A DNA stretch of 13,876 nucleotides, from positions 1 to 13,876 of the forward strand of contig JAFMIX010000027.1 of NCBI GenBank assembly GCA_017853785.1, given 5' to 3'. This document shows, one piece after another, positions 1 to 6,204 of this stretch; positions within the stretch are counted from its first letter, which is position 1, and every line of letters begins with the position of its first letter. The notes under the pieces are model-generated. The model ran no database searches. It was not told where the DNA came from and saw only the letters and a list, made by a program, of their open reading frames with translations. The translations under genes were made by a program, and so were the position numbers. This DNA is from Verrucomicrobiales bacterium. Its GTDB lineage: Bacteria > Verrucomicrobiota > Verrucomicrobiia > Limisphaerales > JAFMIX01.

Positions 1-124
1 GACCGGAATCTTCCGTCTTCACATCCAACAGGATGGTGTCGTCCAACTGGTGTTCCTCGACGGTGGCGGGGATGCCGAGGAGGTTGAGGAGCGTTTCGAG
101 CGTGGCTTTTGGTTGTGCGGGCAT
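1..124 (-). CDS. jag: Jag/KhpB RNA-binding protein, N-terminal part (truncated by window edge)
   Basis: Reading the minus strand from an ATG at 124 gives 41 open codons that run off the window. The peptide begins MPAQPKATLETLLNLLGIPA and continues to a KTEDSG segment. That pattern is the start of the KH domain of Jag/SpoIIIJ-associated (KhpB) proteins, in which a G-x-L-I-G-R-R-G motif normally follows; that motif is beyond the edge. The gene starts 22 bases after the yidC stop, the usual place for jag in rpmH-rnpA-yidD-yidC operons. Family members are single-stranded RNA-binding proteins with KH and R3H domains, linked to cell-envelope and translation control. Only the extreme N-terminus is visible, so the call rests on this short match plus gene order. 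No clear ribosome binding site precedes the start. Confidence 0.75.
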   Translation of the reverse strand, partial: MPAQPKATLETLLNLLGIPATVEEHQLDDTILLDVKTEDSG

Positions 125-146
125 ATGCGATTTCGTGGCGGTGAAA

Positions 147-1979
147 TTATTTTGCTTTCTTTGCCGGCGGGATGATTTCCACGGCCGGCTCGGTTTTGGT
201 CAGTTTGGTCTGCGCAATGGTTAGCAGATTTTGCACGGTCCAGTAAAGTGCCAACCCGGCGGAGAAATTGTAGAGGATGACGATGAACATGAGCGGCATG
301 TATTTCATGATCTTCTGTTGGGCGGGGTCCATGCCGGGCGAAGGCGGGGTGAGGCTCATCTGCCAAACCTGGGTCGCGCCCATGAGCAGCGGCAGGAGGT
401 TGAACGGCAACCCGACACCGGGAATCCCGATGAACGGAACGCCGCCGAGGCCGGAGATGACGAAGAGCGTGTCCGGTTGGGAAAGGTCGCCGATCCAGAG
501 GAACGCAGCGCCGCGCAATTCGATGGCGCTCTGGATCATGTTGTAAAAGCCCATGAATACGGGAATCTGGATGAGCATGGGCAGGCAGCCGCCCAGCGGG
601 CTGACCTTGTGTTCCTTCATGAACTCCATGGTCTTCTTGTTCATCTTCATGGGGTCATCCTTGTATTTTTCCTGGATGGCCTTCATCTGCGGCTGGAGCG
701 CCTGCATCCGCTTCATGGAGCGCGTGCTGGCGGCGGTGAGGGGCCAGAAGATGAGTTTGATGATGATGGTGATGGCGATGATCGCCCAGCCGTAGCCGAA
801 GCGGAACACGTCGTTGATCCAGTTCATCGCCAGCAGCAAAAGCTTGGCGATGCCGCCGAAGAAGCCGCCGTAACCCATGACCAGGTCGGCGTTGTTGGCA
901 AACTGACCGGCGATGCCGGCGAGCGTGCGGTATTCCTTCGGGCCGGCGAAGAGGCTGAGCTTCGTTTCGTCGGCCTGGCCAGCGGCGAGCGGCGTGGCGG
1001 GATATGCAAAGGTGGTTTCGTAACCTTGTGGCGCGGGCCGGGCGGCGGCTTCCGCAGAGTTGTCCAAGGTGTAACGCGGCAGGGCGACGGGACGGACGAG
1101 GATGTTTTCCGCAGGCGTTTCCGGCATGGCGATCAGGGAGAAAAACTGGTTGTGCGGCGCGGCCCAGACGACGTTGCTCTGGCCGTCGCGGTAGAGGAAG
1201 CGGGGGTCTTTCTTGCCGGTGAAGCAACCGAGGAAGGAGGTGTTGTCGAACCAAGCCTGATTGGCTTTCGTGTTGGCCTCCGCGCCGTTATACCACATCA
1301 CGCCCACAAACTGGCCGTGATCCTGGGGTCCGAGCGGCGTGGCGGTGCCGATAACGATCTCCCGCGCCGGCACCAGGACGGGTTGCGCGCCGGAGTTCAC
1401 AATTCGCACCGATGTGGTGACGAGGTAGTTGGTGCCGAGATCGAAGTTTTTGGTGATGGTCAGGCCGTTGGGCAGCGACTTTTCCGCGCGAACGCCGGTG
1501 GCGGTGCGGGTGAGGGCATAAACGCCATCACCTTGCGCCGTGCCGGCATCCACCAATGTGCCGATGGGCAGCGGGGCGCCTTCGTTCAGCGTGGCGAGTT
1601 CTTCGGCGCCGGAGCGTTTCTTGCGGATGGTGGAAAAGGATTCGGGGAAGTGGATCAGCTCGACCAGCTTCAAGCCGCCGCCGCGCGAGGTGAAGGTGTA
1701 ACGGGCGTTGGCGTTGGTCAGGGTCAGCGTCTGCTCGGGAGCATTTGTGTCGAACAACGTCCGCGCAGTGGCAACCGCGGGAATGATCGGGGCGGGAACC
1801 GGTTGCGGAGTCACCTGGGCGGCGCTCGGGTTGGTGCTGGCGGAAAGCGTGGCGGCGACGACGGCGTTCGTCGCGCCCGGCGGCAAGGGCTTGGGCGGAA
1901 TGAGAGTGTTGACGAGCTTGGGCCAGAGCAGGAGCAAGGTGAAGCACGCGATAAGGATGATGATGGTTTTACGATCCAT
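147..1979 (-). CDS. yidC: Membrane protein insertase YidC
   Basis: This 610-residue protein inserts and folds inner-membrane proteins, alone or with the Sec translocon. Residues about 5-25 form an N-terminal membrane anchor, followed by a Pro/Ala-rich linker and a large periplasmic domain (roughly 65-350), the layout of Gram-negative YidC. The conserved insertase core starts near 380. A transmembrane stretch ends IIIKLIFWPLTAAS, then comes the cytoplasmic hairpin containing SMKRMQALQPQMKAIQEKY, the PLGGCLPMLIQIPVF segment, and a last membrane region containing SAGLALYWTVQNLLTIAQ. The usual groove arginine (R366 in E. coli) is a lysine here (K408), a conservative change. The C-terminus is Lys-rich (PPAKKAK). 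The ATG at 1979 overlaps the end of yidD by 11 bases, indicating co-transcription and probable translational coupling. Confidence 0.97.
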   Translation of the reverse strand: MDRKTIIILIACFTLLLLWPKLVNTLIPPKPLPPGATNAVVAATLSASTNPSAAQVTPQPVPAPIIPAVATARTLFDTNAPEQTLTLTNANARYTFTSRGGGLKLVELIHFPESFSTIRKKRSGAEELATLNEGAPLPIGTLVDAGTAQGDGVYALTRTATGVRAEKSLPNGLTITKNFDLGTNYLVTTSVRIVNSGAQPVLVPAREIVIGTATPLGPQDHGQFVGVMWYNGAEANTKANQAWFDNTSFLGCFTGKKDPRFLYRDGQSNVVWAAPHNQFFSLIAMPETPAENILVRPVALPRYTLDNSAEAAARPAPQGYETTFAYPATPLAAGQADETKLSLFAGPKEYRTLAGIAGQFANNADLVMGYGGFFGGIAKLLLLAMNWINDVFRFGYGWAIIAITIIIKLIFWPLTAASTRSMKRMQALQPQMKAIQEKYKDDPMKMNKKTMEFMKEHKVSPLGGCLPMLIQIPVFMGFYNMIQSAIELRGAAFLWIGDLSQPDTLFVISGLGGVPFIGIPGVGLPFNLLPLLMGATQVWQMSLTPPSPGMDPAQQKIMKYMPLMFIVILYNFSAGLALYWTVQNLLTIAQTKLTKTEPAVEIIPPAKKAK

Positions 1980-2259
1980 GATGGGAAAATTTCAGATTGG
2001 AGATTGGAGATTTGGGATTCACGGGTGGCACGGGATCGTGACCACAACCGCCCCAAGGATGGCAGCGGCACAGGCGTTTCGCAGTGAGCCAGCTTCCGGC
2101 AGCGGCGCCGTGGCAAGTCACCGCTTCCGCCGCGTAGGCCGAGCAGGTGGGCGTGAACCGGCAACCCGACTGCGGACCGAATAGGAACGTTTGGGCGGGA
2201 GAAACCGTCCAGCGGTAGACGCGGATGGCAAAAACCAGGATGTGCTGGAGCGGGTTCAC
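1969..2259 (-). CDS. yidD: Membrane protein insertion efficiency factor YidD
   Basis: This 96-residue member of the YidD/Haemolytic family helps YidC-dependent membrane insertion and is thought to sit at the inner face of the membrane through an amphipathic N-terminus. The family signature is clear: CRFTPTCSAYAAEAV, then a Gly-containing stretch, AKRLCRCHPWGGCGHDPVP. The start is GTG at 2259 and shares a 4-base GTGA overlap with the rnpA stop. The family core ends at about residue 79. The last ~17 residues (NPKSPISNLKFSHHGS) are unusual: they are encoded by AT-rich heptamer repeats at 1994-2020 and look like read-through into repetitive DNA rather than conserved protein. The gene then overlaps the yidC start by 11 bases. 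Confidence 0.95.
   Translation of the reverse strand: MNPLQHILVFAIRVYRWTVSPAQTFLFGPQSGCRFTPTCSAYAAEAVTCHGAAAGSWLTAKRLCRCHPWGGCGHDPVPPVNPKSPISNLKFSHHGS
1994..2020 (+). repeat. AT-rich heptamer direct repeats (AGATTGG-type)
   Basis: Two adjacent AGATTGG copies (1994-2000 and 2001-2007) are followed by a degenerate copy, AGATTTGGGATT. The base composition is much lower in GC than the neighbouring genes. The repeat lies inside the 3' end of yidD, just before the yidC start, so it is translated as the SPISNLKF tail of YidD. Similar short 'ISNLKS' repeat tracts are, from general knowledge, common between genes in Verrucomicrobiota and Planctomycetota. No function is evident. Confidence 0.65.
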
Positions 2260-2654
2260 GATAAACGATTCAACGATCCCTCGGCCGGCCGCAATATCCC
2301 CCCCTTGCGGGCAGCCGTCAGAAAATCTTGTTCCACCGCGCGGAAGGGACGGCCGACGATGCTGTTCCGCGCCACCAGCACCAAGTCCAGCGGAGCGATG
2401 AATTCATGTTGGTGTAGCCGGAACGATTCACGCAGCAGGCGGCGGGCGCGGCTACGGACGACGGCGTTCCCAATCTTGCCGCTGGTCACCACGCCGAGGC
2501 GGGTGGGCGCACCGGTGGGCAAAATCTGCCAGTTGGCGATGAGACAACCGTGGACGAGTCGCCGACCGGTCTGGCGCACGCGGGCGAATTCCCGGCTCTG
2601 CTTGAGGCGCAAGGAGCGATTCAGCAGCAGGCGCGGGGTTGAGGCGGCGGCCAT
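2256..2654 (-). CDS. rnpA: Ribonuclease P protein component
   Basis: RnpA is the protein subunit of RNase P, which binds the RNA subunit and pre-tRNA 5' leaders. The translation has the family order: an N-terminal LLLNRSLRLKQSREFARVRQTG, a central strand region, and the RNR-type helix GNAVVRSRARRLLRESFR near residues 62-79, followed by LDLVLVARNSIV. I place the start at the ATG at 2654 (132 residues), which has an AGG six bases upstream and lies 14 bases after the rpmH stop. An in-frame TTG at 2672, overlapping the rpmH stop, would add six residues. The gene sits in the canonical order rpmH-rnpA-yidD-yidC and ends in a 4-base overlap with yidD. Confidence 0.95.
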   Translation of the reverse strand: MAAASTPRLLLNRSLRLKQSREFARVRQTGRRLVHGCLIANWQILPTGAPTRLGVVTSGKIGNAVVRSRARRLLRESFRLHQHEFIAPLDLVLVARNSIVGRPFRAVEQDFLTAARKGGILRPAEGSLNRLS

Positions 2655-2668
2655 GACCGACCTGGGGA

Positions 2669-2806
2669 TCAAACGGGCGTGAGGCGTTTGCGGCCCACGC
2701 GGCGGCGATTGGCCAGGGTGGCCTTGCCGCTCTTGGTGGAGTTGCGGTTCAAAAATCCATGCTGCCGCTTGCGGCGGATCTTGGACGGTTGGTATTGGCG
2801 TTTCAT
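2669..2806 (-). CDS. rpmH: 50S ribosomal protein L34
   Basis: A 45-residue very basic protein starts at the ATG at 2806. It begins MKRQYQPSKIRRKRQHGFLN, continues RNSTKSGKATLANRRRVGRK, and ends RLTPV followed by TGA at 2671-2669. This is the complete L34 signature (K-R-x-x-x-P-S-x-x-R-x-x-R-x-H-G-F), with normal length. L34 is a component of the large ribosomal subunit. It is the first gene of the minus-strand operon and has a sigma-70-like promoter about 60 bases upstream. The bases just before the ATG are AT-rich (AATTAATTTT) with no Shine-Dalgarno sequence. Confidence 0.98.
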   Translation of the reverse strand: MKRQYQPSKIRRKRQHGFLNRNSTKSGKATLANRRRVGRKRLTPV

Positions 2807-2869
2807 AAAATTAATTGATCGGCGCGTCGCGCCAGACCGGCGCAAATCGCTGCGGCACCGGAGCGCGGG

Positions 2870-2897
2870 AGGATAACAATGAAGCGGTGCGTGTCAA
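2870..2897 (-). promoter_or_regulatory. Sigma-70-type promoter for the rpmH-rnpA-yidD-yidC operon
   Basis: On the minus strand a perfect -35 hexamer TTGACA (2897-2892) is followed after a 16-base spacer by the -10 hexamer TATCCT (2875-2870). Transcription would start near 2863, leaving a 5' leader of about 57 bases before rpmH. This is the best promoter match noticed in the window and fits the strong expression expected of a ribosomal-protein operon. It lies between the hsp20 stop and the rpmH start on the same strand. Confidence 0.7.
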
Positions 2898-2912
2898 TAA
2901 CACACCGGAGAG

Positions 2913-3326
2913 TCAGGGGGTGACCTGGATCTGCGTGGGCTTGGTGACAGGCGGCGTCAATTGGGGCACGTCCAGCCGCAGGAAACCGTTTTGGTAGGAG
3001 GCCTTGGCTTGGCTCAAATCGTAGCCGGGGGGTAGTTCCAGCACACTTTCAAAGGCGCCATAGTTGATCTCCATGACCAGAAAAGTGCAGTTTTCGCTCC
3101 GGCAACCATCCGGCCGCTCGCCGCTGATGCGCAGTTGGCCGCCTTCGACCGTGATTCGCAACTGCTCGCTCCGCACGCCGGACAACTCGACTTTCACGAC
3201 CAAACCATCGGGAGTGACGTAAACATCCGTGTTGGGCACCCAGTGGGCTTTCCCGGAAAACTCGACTTCCCCCAGCGGCGAAGTGCGTTTGACATAATGC
3301 TCCGAGTGATGTTTTTGCAGCGCCAT
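2913..3326 (-). CDS. Hsp20/alpha-crystallin family small heat-shock protein
   Basis: This 137-residue ATP-independent chaperone holds unfolding proteins in a refoldable state. The alpha-crystallin domain covers most of the protein, starting at WVPNTDVYVTPDGLVVKVEL. It contains LRISGERPDG, the LVMEINYGAFESVLELP strand region, and the AKASYQNGFLRLDVP segment (the A-x-x-x-N-G-x-L motif). The C-terminus carries a short I-x-V-like anchor (TQIQV). I chose the ATG at 3326 (MALQKHHSEHY) because the 27 residues encoded further upstream do not resemble the family. There is no obvious Shine-Dalgarno sequence and no CIRCE-type inverted repeat upstream. The downstream gene is rpmH, with its own promoter. 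Confidence 0.93.
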   Translation of the reverse strand: MALQKHHSEHYVKRTSPLGEVEFSGKAHWVPNTDVYVTPDGLVVKVELSGVRSEQLRITVEGGQLRISGERPDGCRSENCTFLVMEINYGAFESVLELPPGYDLSQAKASYQNGFLRLDVPQLTPPVTKPTQIQVTP

Positions 3327-3456
3327 GTGAGACGAACGTAGCGCAGCCGTTTCGGTTCTGCAAGCGTGAGGTGTGAGAACGTCGCCAGACTGAAATTGCG
3401 AAAACAAGACCGTTTGAGGTGGCGTCTCTTTCCTTTTCCTGGGGCGCCGTCGGGCA

Positions 3457-3663
3457 TTACTTCATTTTGACAACAATCTCGGGGCGTTCGCCCTTGCGGG
3501 CGTGAAAGACAATGGAGCTTTTATCCGCCGGCTGGCTACCGCTCGCGCAACCACAGTGTCCATCGCGGGCCAACGGCGAAGGGCGCGGACGCAGTTTGCG
3601 CCACACAAAAATCCCCGCCGTCACCGTCACGATGACCAACGCTATGATCTGCTGCCAATCCAT
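3457..3663 (-). CDS. Small single-pass membrane protein with a CGC motif (FeoB-associated-like)
   Basis: A 68-residue protein. It starts MDWQQIIALVIVTVTAGIFV, one transmembrane helix (about residues 5-21), followed by a basic segment WRKLRPRP and a short DGHCGCASGS motif. An N-terminal helix followed by positive charge and a Gly/Cys cluster is the layout of 'FeoB-associated Cys-rich membrane proteins', but there are only two cysteines here and no feoB nearby, so this similarity is tentative. The C-terminal 30 residues are hydrophilic and unrecognised. It lies 43 bases downstream of cutA on the same strand and may be co-transcribed with it. The helix-then-basic pattern suggests a real gene with the C-terminus in the cytoplasm. 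Confidence 0.6.
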   Translation of the reverse strand: MDWQQIIALVIVTVTAGIFVWRKLRPRPSPLARDGHCGCASGSQPADKSSIVFHARKGERPEIVVKMK

Positions 3664-3706
3664 TTGGTTATCTTAAGGCATGAAGCGGTGCAGGGCAAAT
3701 CAGCTG

Positions 3707-4060
3707 TCATTTCGCCCGCCGAGTGAAGCCGGATGAAGCGGTCTCGCCTTGCAGCCAGTCCAGGTAATGCGCGTTGCCCTGGTCCGGTCGCAGCACAACA
3801 AACTCCGGCGTGTCGTAGGGATGTGCGGCAAGGATATGGCGTTCCAGTTTGGCGAGGCGCGCGCGGGTGGTTTTCAGCACGAGCAAGACTTCCGCGCTGC
3901 GCTCGAGTTTGCCCTGCCACCAGTAGTGGGATTCCACCTTGGGTATCAAATTGGCGCAGGCGATGAGCCGGGCGGCCAACGCGGACTGCGCTAACCGGCG
4001 CGCGGTCTTCAAGTCTGGCGCAGTGACAAGAACGATGGCGAAACGAGCGGCGGTTTTCAT
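3707..4060 (-). CDS. cutA: CutA1-family divalent-cation tolerance protein
   Basis: This 117-residue protein matches the whole CutA family: ALAARLIACANLIPKVESHY, WWQGKLERSAEVLLVLKTT, and the C-terminal HPYDTPEFVVLRPDQGNAHYLDWL. CutA proteins form very stable trimers with a ferredoxin-like fold and are linked to copper and other divalent-metal tolerance, though their precise role is unsettled. The start was placed at the ATG at 4060 (MKTAARFAIVLVTAPD), where family homology begins; 13 further in-frame codons upstream are not family-like. A weak GGA lies about ten bases upstream. The neighbour downstream is a small Cys-containing membrane protein. Confidence 0.95.
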   Translation of the reverse strand: MKTAARFAIVLVTAPDLKTARRLAQSALAARLIACANLIPKVESHYWWQGKLERSAEVLLVLKTTRARLAKLERHILAAHPYDTPEFVVLRPDQGNAHYLDWLQGETASSGFTRRAK

Positions 4061-4103
4061 GATTATTCCAAGGTAGGTCCGATTTGCCGCTCGGCCCAAA
4101 TTT

Positions 4104-4130
4104 CAGGGCGGTGCGGCAGCGCCCGCCCTG
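4104..4130. terminator. Strong GC hairpin downstream of the GH13 gene (possible terminator without U-tract)
   Basis: CAGGGCGG (4104-4111) pairs perfectly with CCGCCCTG (4123-4130). The intervening bases can extend the stem by three pairs around a GGCA loop, with one bulged C. It lies 7 bases beyond the GH13 stop codon on the minus strand, where a terminator would be expected. It is followed on that strand by AAATTT rather than a T-run, so it may instead be a transcript-stabilising hairpin or a REP-like palindrome. Confidence 0.4.
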
Positions 4131-4136
4131 CCGGAT

Positions 4137-5621
4137 TTATTTTGGCGTGAATCGGAACAACTGCGCGGCGTGCGCGGGCACGTCCAGGTAAAGCCCCTGC
4201 CCCGCCAGATCGTCGCCGCACCGCTCATGATTTTCGCCGCCCAGCAAATCTGTCAGTTGCCAGTCGTGTGCCGCGAGGCCCGGCAATTCCAGCGGCACAT
4301 AACACTGACCGGGATGCGACGCGAGGTTCACCACCACAAGGTCGAACTCCAGCGGGCGCGACTGCCAGCGGACGATGACGAAATTTCCCGCCGTCGGGTT
4401 GCCGTCCCACGCGGCACGGGGCCGCAACAATTTGCCCTCGCCCCGACCCACGGAGGAGTTGTGCAGCGCGGGGAGCAATAGCTCGTAGAGCGCGGTGATG
4501 GCGGGGTCGGGCGGAACTTCCGGGCGACGCCCCAATTGCACCGGGTAATGATGCGGCGTGCCGGTGAACTGGCCTTCATGCAGGAACCTCATGCCGGGCA
4601 ACCCGAGGATGAGCAATGCGGCGGCGCGATGCTGTGGGAGCGAGAGTCGCGGGCCGATGCGTTTCTCGTCGTGGTTCTCCAGGAAGTGCGCACTGGCGGC
4701 AACGTAACTGGCGGGCGACCCGAGCAGATACGGCTGCACTTCCGGCGAGCTTTGGCTGACGAGCAGATCGAAAAGATGTTTGTCGTAGGTGTAATCAAAG
4801 CCGAGCGCTTGCAACCGGCCTTCCAGACTCCAATAAACTTCCGCCAGAAAAATGAAACCGGGCTGCGCGCGCTTCACGGCGGGAATGGCGTCCGCCCAGA
4901 ACTCCGTCGCAGGCGCGGGGTCGCCGGGTGGCACGGGTTGGTGCGCCCACGTGCCGGCGAAGACCTCGTTGAGCAACAGCATGGCCATGTCGCAGCGGAC
5001 GCCGTCGCACCGGTTGGCGATGGATTGCAGAAGTTCCAGCATCGCCTCGCGGGCGTCGGCCCGGCGGTAATCCACCTGCACCGTGTCGATCCACGGACAA
5101 AAATGCGGGTCCTTGCCGAACGCGATCCAGCGGGGGCCGGCGTGGGTATGCGCGAGAAATGTGCCCGGCGCTTCGGTAAGGCTGTGGACGAGCCATTCGG
5201 GATGGGCTGTCACCCACGGATGATCCACACCAAGATGGTTGGGCACGAAATCCAGGATGAGCTTCATCCCGTGCGCGTGGAGACGTTCCCGGAATTTTCG
5301 CAGGCCGGCTTCGCCACCGAGGGTGAGCGGGACCTGATAGTCCGCGATGGAATAACACGAACCGGCGATGTCCTCTTCCTGCCACCCGGGCAGAAGCACG
5401 TTGTAGGCGTTGAGCAGGTCGGCGTGTTTGAACGCCTCGGCACGCGCGCGCGGGCCGGTGGTCCAAACACCCATCAGCCAGAGATGCGTGAAGCCGCGCT
5501 GTTGCCAACCAACAAATTCACTTTCCGGCACGTTGGCCAGCGTGATTTGCTCCCCGTGCACGCGGGAGAGTTCGCGCAACCAGCAGCGGGTGTTGATTTC
5601 GTAGAGCAGCGGATGAGTCAT
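4137..5621 (-). CDS. Alpha-amylase family (GH13) glycoside hydrolase
   Basis: A 494-residue (beta/alpha)8-barrel enzyme acting on alpha-glucan-type bonds; the exact substrate cannot be told. The four GH13 regions are present. Region I is DFVPNHLG (D124, N128, H129). Region II is GVRCDMAM with nucleophile D211. Region III is LAEVYW with acid/base E261. Region IV is ENHDEKR with the third catalytic acid D318. The N-terminus (MTHPLLYEINTRCWLRELS) starts directly with the barrel and shows no signal peptide, suggesting a cytoplasmic enzyme. The last ~80 residues look like the usual C-terminal beta domain (LVVVNLASHPGQCYVPLEL). It starts 12 bases after the tandem-ACT gene and is probably co-transcribed with it. 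All catalytic residues are intact, so activity is expected. Subfamily and hydrolase versus transferase activity are open. Confidence 0.93.
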   Translation of the reverse strand: MTHPLLYEINTRCWLRELSRVHGEQITLANVPESEFVGWQQRGFTHLWLMGVWTTGPRARAEAFKHADLLNAYNVLLPGWQEEDIAGSCYSIADYQVPLTLGGEAGLRKFRERLHAHGMKLILDFVPNHLGVDHPWVTAHPEWLVHSLTEAPGTFLAHTHAGPRWIAFGKDPHFCPWIDTVQVDYRRADAREAMLELLQSIANRCDGVRCDMAMLLLNEVFAGTWAHQPVPPGDPAPATEFWADAIPAVKRAQPGFIFLAEVYWSLEGRLQALGFDYTYDKHLFDLLVSQSSPEVQPYLLGSPASYVAASAHFLENHDEKRIGPRLSLPQHRAAALLILGLPGMRFLHEGQFTGTPHHYPVQLGRRPEVPPDPAITALYELLLPALHNSSVGRGEGKLLRPRAAWDGNPTAGNFVIVRWQSRPLEFDLVVVNLASHPGQCYVPLELPGLAAHDWQLTDLLGGENHERCGDDLAGQGLYLDVPAHAAQLFRFTPK

Positions 5622-5633
5622 GGCTACCTGACT

Positions 5634-6026
5634 TCAACTGTTCAGGACTTTCATCGCCTTTTTGGGATCGGAGACACGCAGGATCATGAGGCCACGCTTG
5701 GCATCGGGTGCGGTGGCGCAGTAGCAATACTCGATGTTGACCTTGGCTTCGGCAAGCCGGTGGGCGATGCGCGAGAGCGAGCCGGGCTGGTTGGTGCCGT
5801 CCAGCATCAGCACGTCATCCTCGATCACCAGCGTGCCGTGCTCCTCGAAGATTTGCAGCGCGCGGCGGTAATCGCTGACCACGAGGCGCACGACGCTGTG
5901 ATCCACGGTGTCGCTGGTGGAAATGGCGTAGATGTTGATCTTGGCTTTGCCCAGCGCATCGGCCATGCGGGCGAGCGTGCCGGGAGTGTTCTCCAGAAAG
6001 AGGGCGAGTTGCTTGGTGAGTTGCAT
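5634..6026 (-). CDS. Tandem ACT-domain protein
   Basis: A 130-residue protein made of two ACT domains and nothing else. The first begins QLALFLENTPGTLARMADAL and continues KAKINIYAIS. The second begins LDGTNQPGSLSRIAHRLAEA and continues KVNIEYCYC. Each has the E/D-x-x-P-G-x-L ligand loop typical of small-molecule (often amino-acid) sensing domains. Stand-alone two-ACT proteins occur widely and are presumed regulators; the ligand is not known. The ATG at 6026 was chosen over an in-frame TTG three codons upstream. It precedes the GH13 gene by 12 bases. Neither gene's sequence explains why they are paired. Confidence 0.88.
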   Translation of the reverse strand: MQLTKQLALFLENTPGTLARMADALGKAKINIYAISTSDTVDHSVVRLVVSDYRRALQIFEEHGTLVIEDDVLMLDGTNQPGSLSRIAHRLAEAKVNIEYCYCATAPDAKRGLMILRVSDPKKAMKVLNS

Positions 6027-6044
6027 AAAATTCAAAAGGCGAAA

Positions 6045-6061
6045 GCCGCCTACCGGGCGGC
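6045..6061. other. GC hairpin in the leader of the ACT gene
   Basis: GCCGCC (6045-6050) and GGCGGC (6056-6061) form a perfect 6-bp stem around a 5-base loop (TACCG). It lies 19-35 bases upstream of the ACT-protein start on the minus strand, within the divergent intergenic region 6027-6204. It could be part of a REP-like palindromic repeat or a leader hairpin; there is no T-run. I found no convincing promoter hexamers in the rest of this region. Confidence 0.35.
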
Positions 6062-6204
6062 TGCTCCTGCGGCGGCAACGCTAACAAAGCAGGCCGGAAC
6101 TGCAAAAGAATTTTCCGGCGGCAGGCCGGCGTGACACCGCCAACACGGTGCGTTTTGTCAGCGACTAAACTTGAAGTGGCGCGGATTTCCGCCAGACTGA
6201 ACCC

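Noticed and set aside
231..2087. 618-codon open frame on the plus strand opposite yidC
   Set aside because: It is fully antisense to a certain yidC and yidD; its translation is rich in Gly, Arg, Asp and His with no motif. Long antisense frames are expected in GC-rich DNA with strong codon bias.
3327..3356. TTGCAG and TACGTT spaced 17 bases apart upstream of hsp20 as a promoter
   Set aside because: The -10 match is weak and transcription would begin at the start codon itself.
4536..6134. 532-codon plus-strand frame opposite the GH13 and ACT genes
   Set aside because: Antisense shadow; spans two real genes with intact catalytic and ligand motifs and shows no domain of its own.
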